Source: Flavobacterium flabelliforme
GTDB lineage: Bacteria > Bacteroidota > Bacteroidia > Flavobacteriales > Flavobacteriaceae
Length of the DNA stretch: 64,000 nucleotides
Assembly: GCF_017948675.1 (NCBI RefSeq)
Contig: NZ_JAGFBU010000001.1
Location: 496,001-560,000 of the forward strand
Direction: 5' to 3'
The translations under genes were made by a program, and so were the position numbers. Below the pieces are notes generated by a model, which worked only from the letters and a program-made list of their open reading frames with translations, ran no database searches and had not been told where the DNA came from. The stretch's first letter is position 1; every line of letters starts with the position of its first letter. Shown piece by piece: positions 35,197-42,931 of this stretch.

Positions 35197-37338
35197 ATGA
35201 TTCCACAATTATTTGTAGAAACTATCGATTTAGGTGATGGCAGAAACATCACAATCGAAACAGGTCGATTAGCAAAACAAGCGGACGGTTCTGTAGTAGT
35301 AAGAATTGGAAAAACTGTAATTTTAGGTACAGTGGTTTCCTCAAGAAAAGCAAGTCCTGGTATCGACTTTTTACCATTAACGGTAGATTACCGCGAAAAA
35401 TTTGCTGCAGCAGGTCGTTTTCCAGGAGGTTTCTTCAAAAGAGAAGCACGCCCAAGCGATAGTGAAGTATTAACAATGCGTTTAGTTGACCGTGTATTGC
35501 GTCCACTTTTCCCAGATGATTATCATGCAGAAGTGCAAGTTATGATTCAGTTAATGTCTTATGACGAAGATATTATGCCAGATGCATTAGCAGGTTTAGC
35601 AGCTTCGGCAGCACTTGCTCTATCTGACATTCCTTTCGAAACTTTAATTTCTGAAGCTAGAGTTGGTCGTATTGATGGAAAATTCATCATTAACCCATCT
35701 CGTGCTCAATTAGCATTATCAGATATTGATATGATGATTGGAGCTTCTATGGATTCTATCGCAATGGTAGAAGGAGAAATGAAAGAAATTTCAGAAGCAG
35801 AAATGCTTGAAGCAATCAAATTTGCACACGAACACATCAAAAACCAAATTGCTGCACAATTGCGTTTGCAAGCTGCTTTTGGAAAAAAAGAAGTTCGTAC
35901 CTACGAAGGAGAAAGAGAAGACGAAGCTATTTATGCGAAAGTAAAAGCAGCATCTTATGATAAAATTTATGCTATTGCAAGCAAAGGTTCATCTAAACAA
36001 GAACGTACTGCAGCATTTGAAGAAGTAAAAGAAGAAGTAAAAACTTTATTTACTGAAGAAGAATTAGCAGAAAACGGAGATTTAGTTTCTAAATACTTCA
36101 AAAAAACAAACAAAGAAGCAGTTCGTAACGTAACCTTAGATTTAGGAACACGTTTAGACGGAAGAAAAACTACTGAGATCAGAGATATTTGGTGTGAAGT
36201 AGATTATTTACCATCAGTTCACGGATCTGCATTATTTACTCGTGGAGAAACGCAAGCATTGGCAACAGCAACTTTAGGAACCTCTAGAGAAGCAAACCAA
36301 ATTGATTCTCCATCAGAACAAGGGGAAGAAAAATTCTACTTGCACTATAACTTCCCTCCTTTCTCAACTGGTGAAGCTCGTCCTTTAAGAGGAACTTCAA
36401 GAAGAGAAGTTGGTCACGGAAATTTAGCGCAAAGAGCCTTAAAAAATATGATTCCTGCTGATTGTCCTTACACTATTCGTGTGGTTTCTGAAGTTTTAGA
36501 ATCGAATGGTTCTTCTTCTATGGCGACAGTTTGTGCTGGAACATTATCATTAATGGATGCTGGTATTCAAATGATTCGTCCTGTTTCTGGAATTGCAATG
36601 GGATTAATTACCGACGGAGATCGTTATGCTGTATTGTCTGATATTTTAGGTGATGAAGATCATTTAGGAGACATGGACTTTAAAGTAACTGGAACTTCTG
36701 AAGGAATTACAGCTTGTCAGATGGACATCAAAATTGACGGTTTGAAATACGAGATTATGGAAGCGGCGCTGGCTCAAGCTAGAGATGGTCGTTTGCATAT
36801 CCTTGGAAAATTAATCGAAACTTTAGCAGCTCCAAAAGCAGATGTTAAAGCGTATGCTCCAAAAATCATTACAAGAAGAATTCCTAATGCATTCATTGGT
36901 GCCTTAATCGGACCTGGTGGAAAAGTAATTCAAGAATTACAAAAAGCTACTGGAACTACAATTGTTATTAATGAAGATCCTATTACTGAAGAAGGAGTTA
37001 TTGAAATCTTAGGTACTGATCCTGCTGGAATTGAAGCAGTATTAGCTAAAATTAAGTCAATCACTTTCAAACCTCAAATGAATGAGTCTTACGAAGTGAA
37101 AGTAATTAAAATGCTAGATTTTGGTGCAGTTGTAGAATATACATCCGCTCCAGGAAACGAAGTTTTATTACACGTATCTGAGTTAGCTTGGGAACGTACA
37201 GAAAATGTTGCTGATGTAGTAAACATGGGCGATATTTTTGAAGTGAAATACTTAGGTATGGATCCAAAAACTAGAAAAGAAAAAGTGTCAAGAAAAGCAC
37301 TTTTACCAAGACCTCCACGTGAGGAAAGAAAAGAGTAA
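35197..37338 (+). CDS. pnp: Polyribonucleotide nucleotidyltransferase (PNPase)
   Basis: 713 aa, full length. Two RNase PH domains (about 10-225 and 310-540; [20 protein letters not shown] and [20 protein letters not shown]), an alpha linker, a KH domain ([20 protein letters not shown]) and an S1 domain ([17 protein letters not shown]). PNPase degrades RNA phosphorolytically from the 3' end and can add tails. The 200-bp leader after the rpsO terminator is long; no clear -7 box was found in it, and autoregulation by leader cleavage (known in E. coli) cannot be judged here. Confidence 0.98.
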   Translation: MIPQLFVETIDLGDGRNITIETGRLAKQADGSVVVRIGKTVILGTVVSSRKASPGIDFLPLTVDYREKFAAAGRFPGGFFKREARPSDSEVLTMRLVDRVLRPLFPDDYHAEVQVMIQLMSYDEDIMPDALAGLAASAALALSDIPFETLISEARVGRIDGKFIINPSRAQLALSDIDMMIGASMDSIAMVEGEMKEISEAEMLEAIKFAHEHIKNQIAAQLRLQAAFGKKEVRTYEGEREDEAIYAKVKAASYDKIYAIASKGSSKQERTAAFEEVKEEVKTLFTEEELAENGDLVSKYFKKTNKEAVRNVTLDLGTRLDGRKTTEIRDIWCEVDYLPSVHGSALFTRGETQALATATLGTSREANQIDSPSEQGEEKFYLHYNFPPFSTGEARPLRGTSRREVGHGNLAQRALKNMIPADCPYTIRVVSEVLESNGSSSMATVCAGTLSLMDAGIQMIRPVSGIAMGLITDGDRYAVLSDILGDEDHLGDMDFKVTGTSEGITACQMDIKIDGLKYEIMEAALAQARDGRLHILGKLIETLAAPKADVKAYAPKIITRRIPNAFIGALIGPGGKVIQELQKATGTTIVINEDPITEEGVIEILGTDPAGIEAVLAKIKSITFKPQMNESYEVKVIKMLDFGAVVEYTSAPGNEVLLHVSELAWERTENVADVVNMGDIFEVKYLGMDPKTRKEKVSRKALLPRPPREERKE

Positions 37339-37370
37339 TCAGATCTTAAGTTTACTAAAGGTTTATTTAT

Positions 37371-37410
37371 AGAAAACCCCAATTCATTTAGTTGAATTGG
37401 GGTTTTCGTT
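37371..37410 (+). terminator. Rho-independent terminator after pnp
   Basis: Long stem AAAACCCCAATTCA (37373-37386) / TGAATTGGGGTTTT (37393-37406), perfect over 14 bp with a TTTAGT loop. Confidence 0.9.
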
Positions 37411-37452
37411 TTAATCAAGAAATATTATGTTTGATTACTACAATAAAAAAGC

Positions 37453-38091
37453 ATGTTCTCTAAAGAATTCAAAAAAGCATTGCAAGAACTACCAAGTGCC
37501 GAGAAAGATAAATTAATCTTTAGACTTATAAAAATAGATCTGGACCTTGCTAATAGATTGTATTTTGAACTTGTAGACATCGAAACTATTGAAGAAAAAA
37601 GAGCAACTTTCGAATTGTTATTGAGTAAAAAAATTAAACAAATCACAAACCGTTTTTACTCAATAGTTTTTTTTTATTACAAAATATACGATATGTAAGT
37701 GGTGACATTACAGAATGTATAAAAAATAAATAAAGATAAATATGGCGAGATAAGTCTTAATCTAAAAATGCTGAATGAACTATTACAATTAAACAACAAC
37801 AAAAATGAAAAAACAGATATGCAAAACCATATACTTTTTGCATTTACGTTATTGCAAGAGCATTTAAAATTATGATTTTAATGAAAGCTATTGATGAAGA
37901 TTATTTAATTGAATTCAGAAATTATCTTGCAAGATTGGGAAAATTCATTTCTAATAACACGTTCTTAATACGAACCGCAATTAATAATAGTCTTGATATA
38001 AACTAGTTATTTAATGGCGAAATACCAAAAAACATTGCAGTGTATCACAAAGAAATAAGAAACAATGCTTTCTAAAATAGAGCTTATTTAA
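37453..38091 (+). pseudogene. Degraded gene of unknown function with at least three frameshifts and a nonsense codon
   Basis: The first 81 codons (MFSKEFKKALQELPSAEKDK...) end early at TAA 37696-37698. Protein-like sequence continues after it in other frames. RYVSGDITECIKNK is in frame 3 to the stop at 37731. DKYGEISLNLKMLNELLQ is back in frame 1 (37735-37875). IARAFKIMILMKAIDEDYLI is in frame 3 from about 37842, running through an in-frame TAG (probably a former Trp codon) to LFNGEIPKNIAVYHKEI and a stop at 38075. SKIELI in frame 1 ends at 38091. The first shift is near a nine-T run (37667-37675). The ancestral protein was about 210 aa; family not recognised. No selection on translation is likely. 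Confidence 0.8.
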
Positions 38092-38179
38092 TTCATTCTG
38101 AATTTGCTTCTATTAGAAACCTCTGAGAAAATGTTAGTTTTACGAATTATTAATTTAAAAAATCTTTTAAGCAATAAAC

Positions 38180-38275
38180 TGCATTAGGGATAGCAGCAAT
38201 TGTTTGAGCTCTTATTGTGAAGTAAAGCGGAACAATAAAGCGAGTGCGAATAGCCCGACCGCAGGGAATGCCACA
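38180..38275 (-). repeat. Structured dispersed repeat, copy A (minus orientation), before rpoD
   Basis: Unusually GC-rich for this region. On the minus strand it reads GGCATTCCCTGCGGTCGGGC, then a stem GCTTTATTGT / ACAATAAGAGC around a short loop, then GCTGCTATCCCTAATGC. The same landmarks in the same order occur at 39463-39590 on the plus strand. Confidence 0.6.
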
Positions 38276-38371
38276 ATTTAAATTCAGTATGTATGTAATT
38301 TAAAAAATCTTTTCAAATTATTGTAACTTTTTTGTAACTCGCTACGTATAACTATTTGTACACTTAAAACT

Positions 38372-38377
38372 GAGGAG
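38372..38377 (+). promoter_or_regulatory. Shine-Dalgarno-like site of rpoD
   Basis: GAGGAG lies 8 nt before the rpoD ATG, ideal spacing. Most starts in this window have only A-rich leaders, so this is an exception. Upstream, TTTG (38331-38334) and TATTTG (38353-38358) could be a weak promoter. Confidence 0.6.
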
Positions 38378-38385
38378 ACAAAAAC

Positions 38386-39249
38386 ATGAGACAACTTAAA
38401 ATCACCAAGCAGGTAACGAATCGTGAAACTGCATCATTAGACAAATATTTACAAGAAATTGGAAAAGTTGATCTTATTACAGCAGACGAGGAAGTAGAAT
38501 TGGCTCAAAAAATTAAGGCTGGGGATCAAAAAGCCCTAGAAAAATTGACAAAAGCTAATTTACGTTTCGTTGTTTCGGTGGCTAAACAATACCAAAATCA
38601 AGGATTAACTCTTCCTGATTTAATTAACGAAGGAAACTTAGGATTGATTAAAGCAGCACAACGTTTTGATGAGACACGTGGTTTCAAATTCATTTCGTAT
38701 GCAGTTTGGTGGATTCGTCAATCGATTCTTCAAGCTCTTGCTGAACAATCTCGTATCGTTCGTTTGCCTTTGAACAAAATTGGTTCTATCAATAAAATCA
38801 ACAAAATGTACGCTTTATTAGAGCAATCTAATGAACGTCCACCATCTGCTGAGGAAATTGCAAAAGAACTAGACATGACCGTGAATGATGTAAAAGAGTC
38901 TATGAAAAACTCTGGTCGTCACTTATCAATGGATGCACCTCTTGTAGAAGGAGAAGATTCTAACCTTTATGACGTTTTACGTTCGGGTGAATCTCCAAAT
39001 CCAGATAGAGAATTAATACACGAATCATTACGTACTGAAATTGAGCGTTCATTGGAGACATTAACTCCAAGAGAAGCTGATGTTGTACGCTTGTACTTTG
39101 GTTTAGGCGATCAACACCCAATGACTCTTGAAGAAATTGGAGAAACTTTTGACCTAACTCGTGAGCGTGTGCGTCAGATTAAAGAAAAAGCAATTCGCAG
39201 ATTAAAACACACTTCAAGAAGTAAAATCCTTAAAACTTATTTAGGATAA
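38386..39249 (+). CDS. rpoD: Primary RNA polymerase sigma factor (sigma-A type)
   Basis: 287 aa. It lacks region 1.1 and the non-conserved insert, as is usual for the Bacteroidetes primary sigma. Region 1.2 ([28 protein letters not shown], core [14 protein letters not shown]), region 2 ([51 protein letters not shown]), region 3 ([13 protein letters not shown]) and region 4 HTH ([20 protein letters not shown]) are in order. It directs housekeeping transcription from TTTG/TAnnTTTG promoters such as those marked here. It is flanked by two inverted structured repeats and followed by stacked terminators. Confidence 0.97.
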   Translation: MRQLKITKQVTNRETASLDKYLQEIGKVDLITADEEVELAQKIKAGDQKALEKLTKANLRFVVSVAKQYQNQGLTLPDLINEGNLGLIKAAQRFDETRGFKFISYAVWWIRQSILQALAEQSRIVRLPLNKIGSINKINKMYALLEQSNERPPSAEEIAKELDMTVNDVKESMKNSGRHLSMDAPLVEGEDSNLYDVLRSGESPNPDRELIHESLRTEIERSLETLTPREADVVRLYFGLGDQHPMTLEEIGETFDLTRERVRQIKEKAIRRLKHTSRSKILKTYLG

Positions 39250-39274
39250 AATATAAATTCCACTTATAGGAATT

Positions 39275-39312
39275 GAACAGTAAACAACAGTTTGATTGAC
39301 TGTTCGTTTTTT
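39275..39312 (+). terminator. First terminator after rpoD
   Basis: Stem GAACAGT (39275-39281) / ACTGTTC (39299-39305) followed by GTTTTTT. Confidence 0.7.
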
Positions 39313-39323
39313 GATTGATGATT

Positions 39324-39358
39324 GAAACTCCGGCTGATTACCGGAGTTTTGCTTTTTC
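39324..39358 (+). terminator. Second terminator after rpoD
   Basis: Stem AAACTCCGG (39326-39334) / CCGGAGTTT (39341-39349), then TTGCTTTTT. Confidence 0.75.
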
Positions 39359-39361
39359 AGC

Positions 39362-39411
39362 AAAAATCCGGTCTGTTCGCAAAAGCTCGGGTTTCCGGAG
39401 TTTTGCTTTTT
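39362..39411 (+). terminator. Third, duplicated terminator-like hairpin after rpoD
   Basis: AAAATCCGG pairs imperfectly with CCGGAGTTTT (39395-39404), followed by GCTTTTTT. CCGGAGTTTTGCTTTTT repeats the second terminator's right arm 54 bp away, so this is a tandem copy. Confidence 0.55.
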
Positions 39412-39412
39412 T

Positions 39413-39439
39413 ATCCCCCTAACCCCCAAAGGGGGAATT
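39413..39439. repeat. C-rich palindromic intergenic repeat, copy after rpoD
   Basis: ATCCCCCTAACCCCC, loop AAA, GGGGGAATT. It matches 24202-24228 except for the loop base (CAAAG here, CGAAG there). Confidence 0.7.
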
Positions 39440-39462
39440 ATAAAAATACTGCTTTTAGACAT

Positions 39463-39590
39463 TGCAATTGATTTGGGCGTGTCCCTTCGTAAAACTTCGG
39501 GCCGGGCTTTTCGTTACAATCTTTTTTATTTTATTGTGCTACGCTACATAAAATAAAAAAGGATTTCCACTTCACTCCCTCACGCAAAAC
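39463..39590 (+). repeat. Structured dispersed repeat, copy B (plus orientation), after rpoD
   Basis: Landmarks in order: GGGCGTGTCCCTTCG, CTTCGGGCCGGGC, then a long stem with AATCTTTTTTATTTTAT (39518-39534) against its near-perfect complement at 39548-39565, then CACTCCCTCACGC. It corresponds to copy A (38180-38275) in opposite orientation. Confidence 0.65.
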
Positions 39591-39627
39591 GGAATTAAAA
39601 ACTCACCAATTGTCTTCATAAAAAAAC

Positions 39628-39658
39628 TTTCGCAATCATATTAAATAAACTAATTTTG
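39628..39658 (+). promoter_or_regulatory. Promoter of rpe
   Basis: -33 TTTC (39628-39631), 19-bp spacer, -7 TAATTTTG (39651-39658), about 54 bp before the rpe ATG. Confidence 0.7.
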
Positions 39659-39711
39659 CAGAAACTACAACATAATAGTCTAAACCAGATTTAGATTAAA
39701 CAACAACACAA

Positions 39712-40374
39712 ATGAAAAATACACTTATTGCACCCTCAGTATTAGCAGCTGATTTTGGAAATTTACAACGCGACATCGAAATGATTAACAATTCGGAAGC
39801 GGATTGGTTTCATATTGATATTATGGATGGTGTTTTTGTTCCTAATATCTCTTACGGAATGCCCGTTTTAGAAGCAATTACAAAGCACGCAAAAAAAACA
39901 GTAGACGTTCACTTAATGATTATCGATCCTGATCGTTACATCAAAACATTTGCTGAATTAGGCGCCAATATACTTAGCGTACATTATGAAGCCTGTACCC
40001 ACTTGCATAGAACTTTACAAGCTATAAAAGCTGAAGGGATGAAAGCTGGAGTAGCAATTAATCCACATACTAATATTGATTTATTAGAAGATGTAATAAA
40101 TGATATTGACTTGGTTTGTGTCATGAGTGTAAATCCAGGTTTTGGAGGTCAATCTTTTATAGAGAACACTTACGCAAAAGTTAAAAAGCTAAAAGCATTA
40201 ATTAATAGAACGGGAGCTACAACACTAATAGAAGTTGACGGTGGCGTTACGAACAAAAATGCAAAACAACTTGTTGAAGCTGGAGCAGATGTTCTAGTTG
40301 CTGGAAGTTTTGTTTTTAAAGCTGAAAATCCAGTACAAACCATACACGATTTAAAGAAACTAACTACTTTCTAG
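39712..40374 (+). CDS. rpe: Ribulose-phosphate 3-epimerase
   Basis: 220-aa TIM barrel that interconverts ribulose 5-phosphate and xylulose 5-phosphate in the pentose phosphate pathway. Seen: APSVLAADFGNLQRDI, the metal His/Asp in WFHIDIMDGVFVPNIS, VDVHLMI, MSVNPGFGGQSFI and the catalytic EVDGGVTNKNAKQL. Phosphate is bound by the final VLVAGSFVFKA. Monocistronic with its own promoter and terminator. Confidence 0.97.
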   Translation: MKNTLIAPSVLAADFGNLQRDIEMINNSEADWFHIDIMDGVFVPNISYGMPVLEAITKHAKKTVDVHLMIIDPDRYIKTFAELGANILSVHYEACTHLHRTLQAIKAEGMKAGVAINPHTNIDLLEDVINDIDLVCVMSVNPGFGGQSFIENTYAKVKKLKALINRTGATTLIEVDGGVTNKNAKQLVEAGADVLVAGSFVFKAENPVQTIHDLKKLTTF

Positions 40375-40402
40375 AAAATGGCGCCTTTAGCGCCATTTTT
40401 TA
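40373..40402 (+). terminator. Rho-independent terminator after rpe
   Basis: Stem TGGCGC (40379-40384) / GCGCCA (40390-40395) with A-run and T-run. It begins at the stop codon. Confidence 0.9.
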
Positions 40403-40457
40403 TTTATAATAGTTTCCTATATAATTCAAAGTTCCCGGCTCTGTTACTAACTAATAC

Positions 40458-40500
40458 AAAGCTTCCAGCCTTCAAAAGGCTAGAAGCTTTATAAAAAAAA
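40458..40500. terminator. Additional hairpin between rpe and the RNase G gene
   Basis: AAAGCTTCCAGCC pairs with GGCTAGAAGCTTT across TTCAAAA, with one mismatch. Weak U-run on either strand, so it could be a backup terminator or a small structured element. Confidence 0.5.
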
Positions 40501-40516
40501 GATAACAAAAAGCCAC

Positions 40517-40552
40517 AAAAAAACCGCCAATCTTTCGAAAGGCGGTTTTTAT
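40517..40552 (-). terminator. Terminator of the RNase G gene
   Basis: AAAACCGCC (40520-40528) / GGCGGTTTT (40541-40549), flanked by A- and T-runs; the minus-strand gene ends just beyond it. Confidence 0.85.
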
Positions 40553-40553
40553 T

Positions 40554-42098
40554 TTAATCTATGACAGCATTTTCTTTTTTGTCATAGAAATGATATTCTA
40601 AATACGTGTAAGCATCACGAGGTATGATTTTCACCCACTTTTTATGTTCAAGAAACCATTTTGAACGTAATGATGGAAAACCTTTGGTAAGGTATGCAGC
40701 CACAAATGGATGTACATTAAGCACAACATCTTTGTGGTTTTTTAATACTCTTTCTAGATCAAAAGTAATCTTGTCAATGATTTGTATTGGCGCTTCAATC
40801 TCGCCACTTTCATTATTAGGATCTTCCTCTCTAGTTTTAATATTTACTTCTGGTCTTACTCTTTGTCTAGTAATTTGAACTAATCCAAATTTGCTTGGAG
40901 GTAAGATCTTGTGTTTTGCTTTATCATCGCTCATTTCCTCTTTCAAGAAATCGAACAAGACTTTACGATTTTCGGGATTAGACATATCAATAAAATCAAT
41001 GACTATGATTCCGCCCATATCACGTAGACGCAATTGTCTAGCGATTTCGGCAGCAGCAATCATATTGACTTCCATGGCGGTATCTTCTTGGTTGGTGGCC
41101 TTATTAGAACGGTTTCCGCTGTTCACGTCGATAACATGTAACGCTTCAGTATGTTCAATAATAAGATATGCTCCTTTACTCATGGATACTGTTTTTCCAA
41201 AAGAAGTTTTGATTTGTCTCTCTATGTTATATTTCTCAAAAATTGGAGTGTCCTTAGATTGATAAAACTTAACGATTGATTGTTTGGATGGTGCAATTTC
41301 TTGCAAATAATCCTTTGTTTGGTTGTACAACTCTTCATCATCAATTTGAATACCACTAAAGGTATCATTAAACACATCTCTTAGTATTGAAGAAGCTCTG
41401 TTGAGTTCTCCTAATACTTTGGACGGATGATGAGCAGTTGGTAATTTTTTACACATTGCAGTCCATCTGCTGAGCAGGTTCTGCAAATCTTTTTCTAATT
41501 CGGCTGTATTTTTGCCTTCGGCTACTGTGCGAACAATAACACCAAATCCTTTTGGTTTGATGGATTGTACTAATCGTTTCAAGCGTTCTTTTTCTTTTTT
41601 GTCTTCTATTTTTTGTGAAATAGAAACGCGGTCAGAAAATGGAACTAAAACTATAAATCTTCCGGCTAGAGAAAGCTCAGCGCTAATTCTCGGTCCTTTG
41701 GTAGATATAGGTTCTTTGACAACTTGTACTAAAACAGATTGATTGGCACTCAATACATCAGTAATGGTACCATCTTTGTCTATTTCTTTTTCAAACTGAA
41801 AGGTTTTTAGGGAGAAATCTTTTAATTTACCTGCGCTTACAAGTTTTATGAATTTCAGTTGGGAAGCTAAATTAGGACCTAAATCATGATAATGTAAAAA
41901 GGCGTCTTTTTCGAAGCCAACATTTACAAAAGCTGCATTAAGTCCAGCAACTGGCTTCCTTATTTTGGCAATAAAAATATCACCAACCTGGAAGTTGCTT
42001 TCTTCTTCTTCTTTGTGTAATTCAATTAGTTTTCCATCTTTTAATAAGGCAAAATCTACGGCTTCAGAACTCGATCGGATGATTAATTCTTTATTCAC
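40554..42098 (-). CDS. rng: Ribonuclease E/G family protein, GTG start
   Basis: 514 aa from GTG 42098, which gives (M)NKELIIRSSSEAVDFALL, the common start of this family; the in-frame TTG at 42128 adds ten residues without family resemblance. S1-like domain at about 35-130, with VGDIFIAKIRKPVAGLNAAFVNVG. Catalytic DNase I-like region IDVNSGNRSNKA, where the Asp binds Mg, and GGIIVIDFIDMSNPENRK. No RNase E degradosome scaffold follows, so RNase G-like. It processes rRNA precursors and mRNA. It lies about 285 bp downstream of the 30-aa peptide gene on the same strand. Confidence 0.93.
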   Translation of the reverse strand: MNKELIIRSSSEAVDFALLKDGKLIELHKEEEESNFQVGDIFIAKIRKPVAGLNAAFVNVGFEKDAFLHYHDLGPNLASQLKFIKLVSAGKLKDFSLKTFQFEKEIDKDGTITDVLSANQSVLVQVVKEPISTKGPRISAELSLAGRFIVLVPFSDRVSISQKIEDKKEKERLKRLVQSIKPKGFGVIVRTVAEGKNTAELEKDLQNLLSRWTAMCKKLPTAHHPSKVLGELNRASSILRDVFNDTFSGIQIDDEELYNQTKDYLQEIAPSKQSIVKFYQSKDTPIFEKYNIERQIKTSFGKTVSMSKGAYLIIEHTEALHVIDVNSGNRSNKATNQEDTAMEVNMIAAAEIARQLRLRDMGGIIVIDFIDMSNPENRKVLFDFLKEEMSDDKAKHKILPPSKFGLVQITRQRVRPEVNIKTREEDPNNESGEIEAPIQIIDKITFDLERVLKNHKDVVLNVHPFVAAYLTKGFPSLRSKWFLEHKKWVKIIPRDAYTYLEYHFYDKKENAVID

Positions 42099-42370
42099 AC
42101 TGTAAATTTTTATCCGAACTTTTAGCAAAAAGTTTAAAATTTTAGTCTCAAACCAAGGCTTAAGAACTTATATCTTAAAACTCATAACTGAATTGTAAGG
42201 ATGGATTAAACAATATTTTAACAGGTATTGTACCCGGGGAAACTTATAGATTTTAGATTCTCGATTTCTGATTCTTGATTTCTGATTTTAATAAAATCTG
42301 AAGTCTACAATCGTTAATCTTAATTCTTAAATCATTCCGTTTCGATTTCAATGAACTTTTAAAAAGAAAA

Positions 42371-42389
42371 AAGTAGTTATAAACTACTT
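42371..42389 (-). terminator. Terminator overlapping the end of the 30-aa peptide gene
   Basis: AAGTAGTT (42371-42378) / AACTACTT (42382-42389), followed on the minus strand by a pyrimidine tract. It includes the stop codon of the peptide gene. Confidence 0.7.
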
Positions 42390-42476
42390 TTTCTTTTTGT
42401 GACGGTTAGCTCTCGCTCTTTTTTTACGTTTGTGAGTTGCTACCTTATGTCTCTTTCTTTTTTTACCACTTGGCAT
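42384..42476 (-). CDS. 30-aa highly basic peptide, probably ribosome-associated
   Basis: ATG at 42474-42476, stop at 42384-42386. The peptide starts MPSGKKRKRHKVATHKRK and ends ANRHKKKK; about two thirds of its residues are Lys, Arg or His, with no acidic residue. The initial MPSGKKRKRHK and its place directly after HU recall a small conserved Bacteroidetes basic protein, probably an rRNA-binding ribosomal peptide, but I cannot confirm the family. It starts 31 bp after the HU stop, on the same strand. A terminator hairpin overlaps its stop codon, so it ends the HU transcript. Confidence 0.75.
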   Translation of the reverse strand: MPSGKKRKRHKVATHKRKKRARANRHKKKK

Positions 42477-42507
42477 ATCGTATCGATTTTATGATTAATT
42501 AATATTA

Positions 42508-42798
42508 TTATTTTGCTTCGTTATTTATCTTAACTCCTTCTACAAAAACTTTTGCAGGTTTAAATGCAGGGATATTGTGAGCAGGAATTTTTATTGTTGT
42601 ATTTTTTGAGATATTTCTACCTGTCTTTTCAGCTCTAGTTTTTACAATAAAACTTCCAAAACCTCTTAAGTATACATTGTCACCAGTCTCTAATGAATTT
42701 TTTACTTCATTCATAAAAGTCTCTACAGTTGCCTGAACATCTCCCTTTTCAAGACCTAGTTTCTCTGAAATTTTTGCTACGATATCTGCTTTCGTCAT
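42508..42798 (-). CDS. HU-family DNA-binding protein
   Basis: 96 aa from ATG 42796-42798 (MTKADIVAKISEKLGLEKGDV); the frame is open upstream to 42873, but that extension crosses the promoter box and is not HU-like. Two N-terminal helices lead to VYLRGFGSFIVKTRAEKTGRN and the DNA-binding arm ISKNTTIKIPAHNIPAFKPAK, whose P-A-F-x-P-x-K end is the family mark. HU bends and compacts DNA. Probably co-transcribed with the 30-aa peptide. Confidence 0.96.
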   Translation of the reverse strand: MTKADIVAKISEKLGLEKGDVQATVETFMNEVKNSLETGDNVYLRGFGSFIVKTRAEKTGRNISKNTTIKIPAHNIPAFKPAKVFVEGVKINNEAK

Positions 42799-42841
42799 TT
42801 TCTTTCCTATTATATTATGTTGTACTATTTTTTTGAGGTTG

Positions 42842-42873
42842 CAAATATATGAATTTAAAAAACAATTAATCAA
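42842..42873 (-). promoter_or_regulatory. Promoter of the HU gene
   Basis: Minus strand: -7 TATATTTG (complement of 42842-42849, exact), -33 TTG (complement of 42871-42873), spacer 21 bp. The start codon is 44 bp downstream of the box. Confidence 0.7.
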
Positions 42874-42906
42874 CCTAATTCATTAAATTTTAATCACATA
42901 AACTTT

Positions 42907-42914
42907 TACTTTTG
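42907..42914 (+). promoter_or_regulatory. Candidate -7 element of mutY
   Basis: TACTTTTG is an exact TAnnTTTG match 17 bp before the mutY ATG; the -33 region is only A/T-rich. Confidence 0.6.
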
Positions 42915-42931
42915 CAGTCTAATATTTAAAC

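Larger units (their letters stand above)
39250..39711. other. Intergenic region between rpoD and rpe, rich in hairpins and repeats
   Basis: 462 bp. In order: three terminator-like hairpins (39275-39312, 39324-39358, 39362-39411), a C-rich palindrome (39413-39439), structured repeat copy B (39463-39590) and the rpe promoter (39628-39658). No coding frame is convincing. Confidence 0.7.

Noticed and set aside
39250..39600. A CRISPR-like or tandem array after rpoD
   Set aside because: Only two copies of one 17-bp terminator arm; no regular repeat-spacer pattern.
40624..41742. Plus-strand ORFs opposite the RNase G gene
   Set aside because: Antisense shadows of a well-supported gene.
42799..42873. 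25-residue N-terminal extension of HU
   Set aside because: It overlaps the promoter box; the MTKADI start is the family start.
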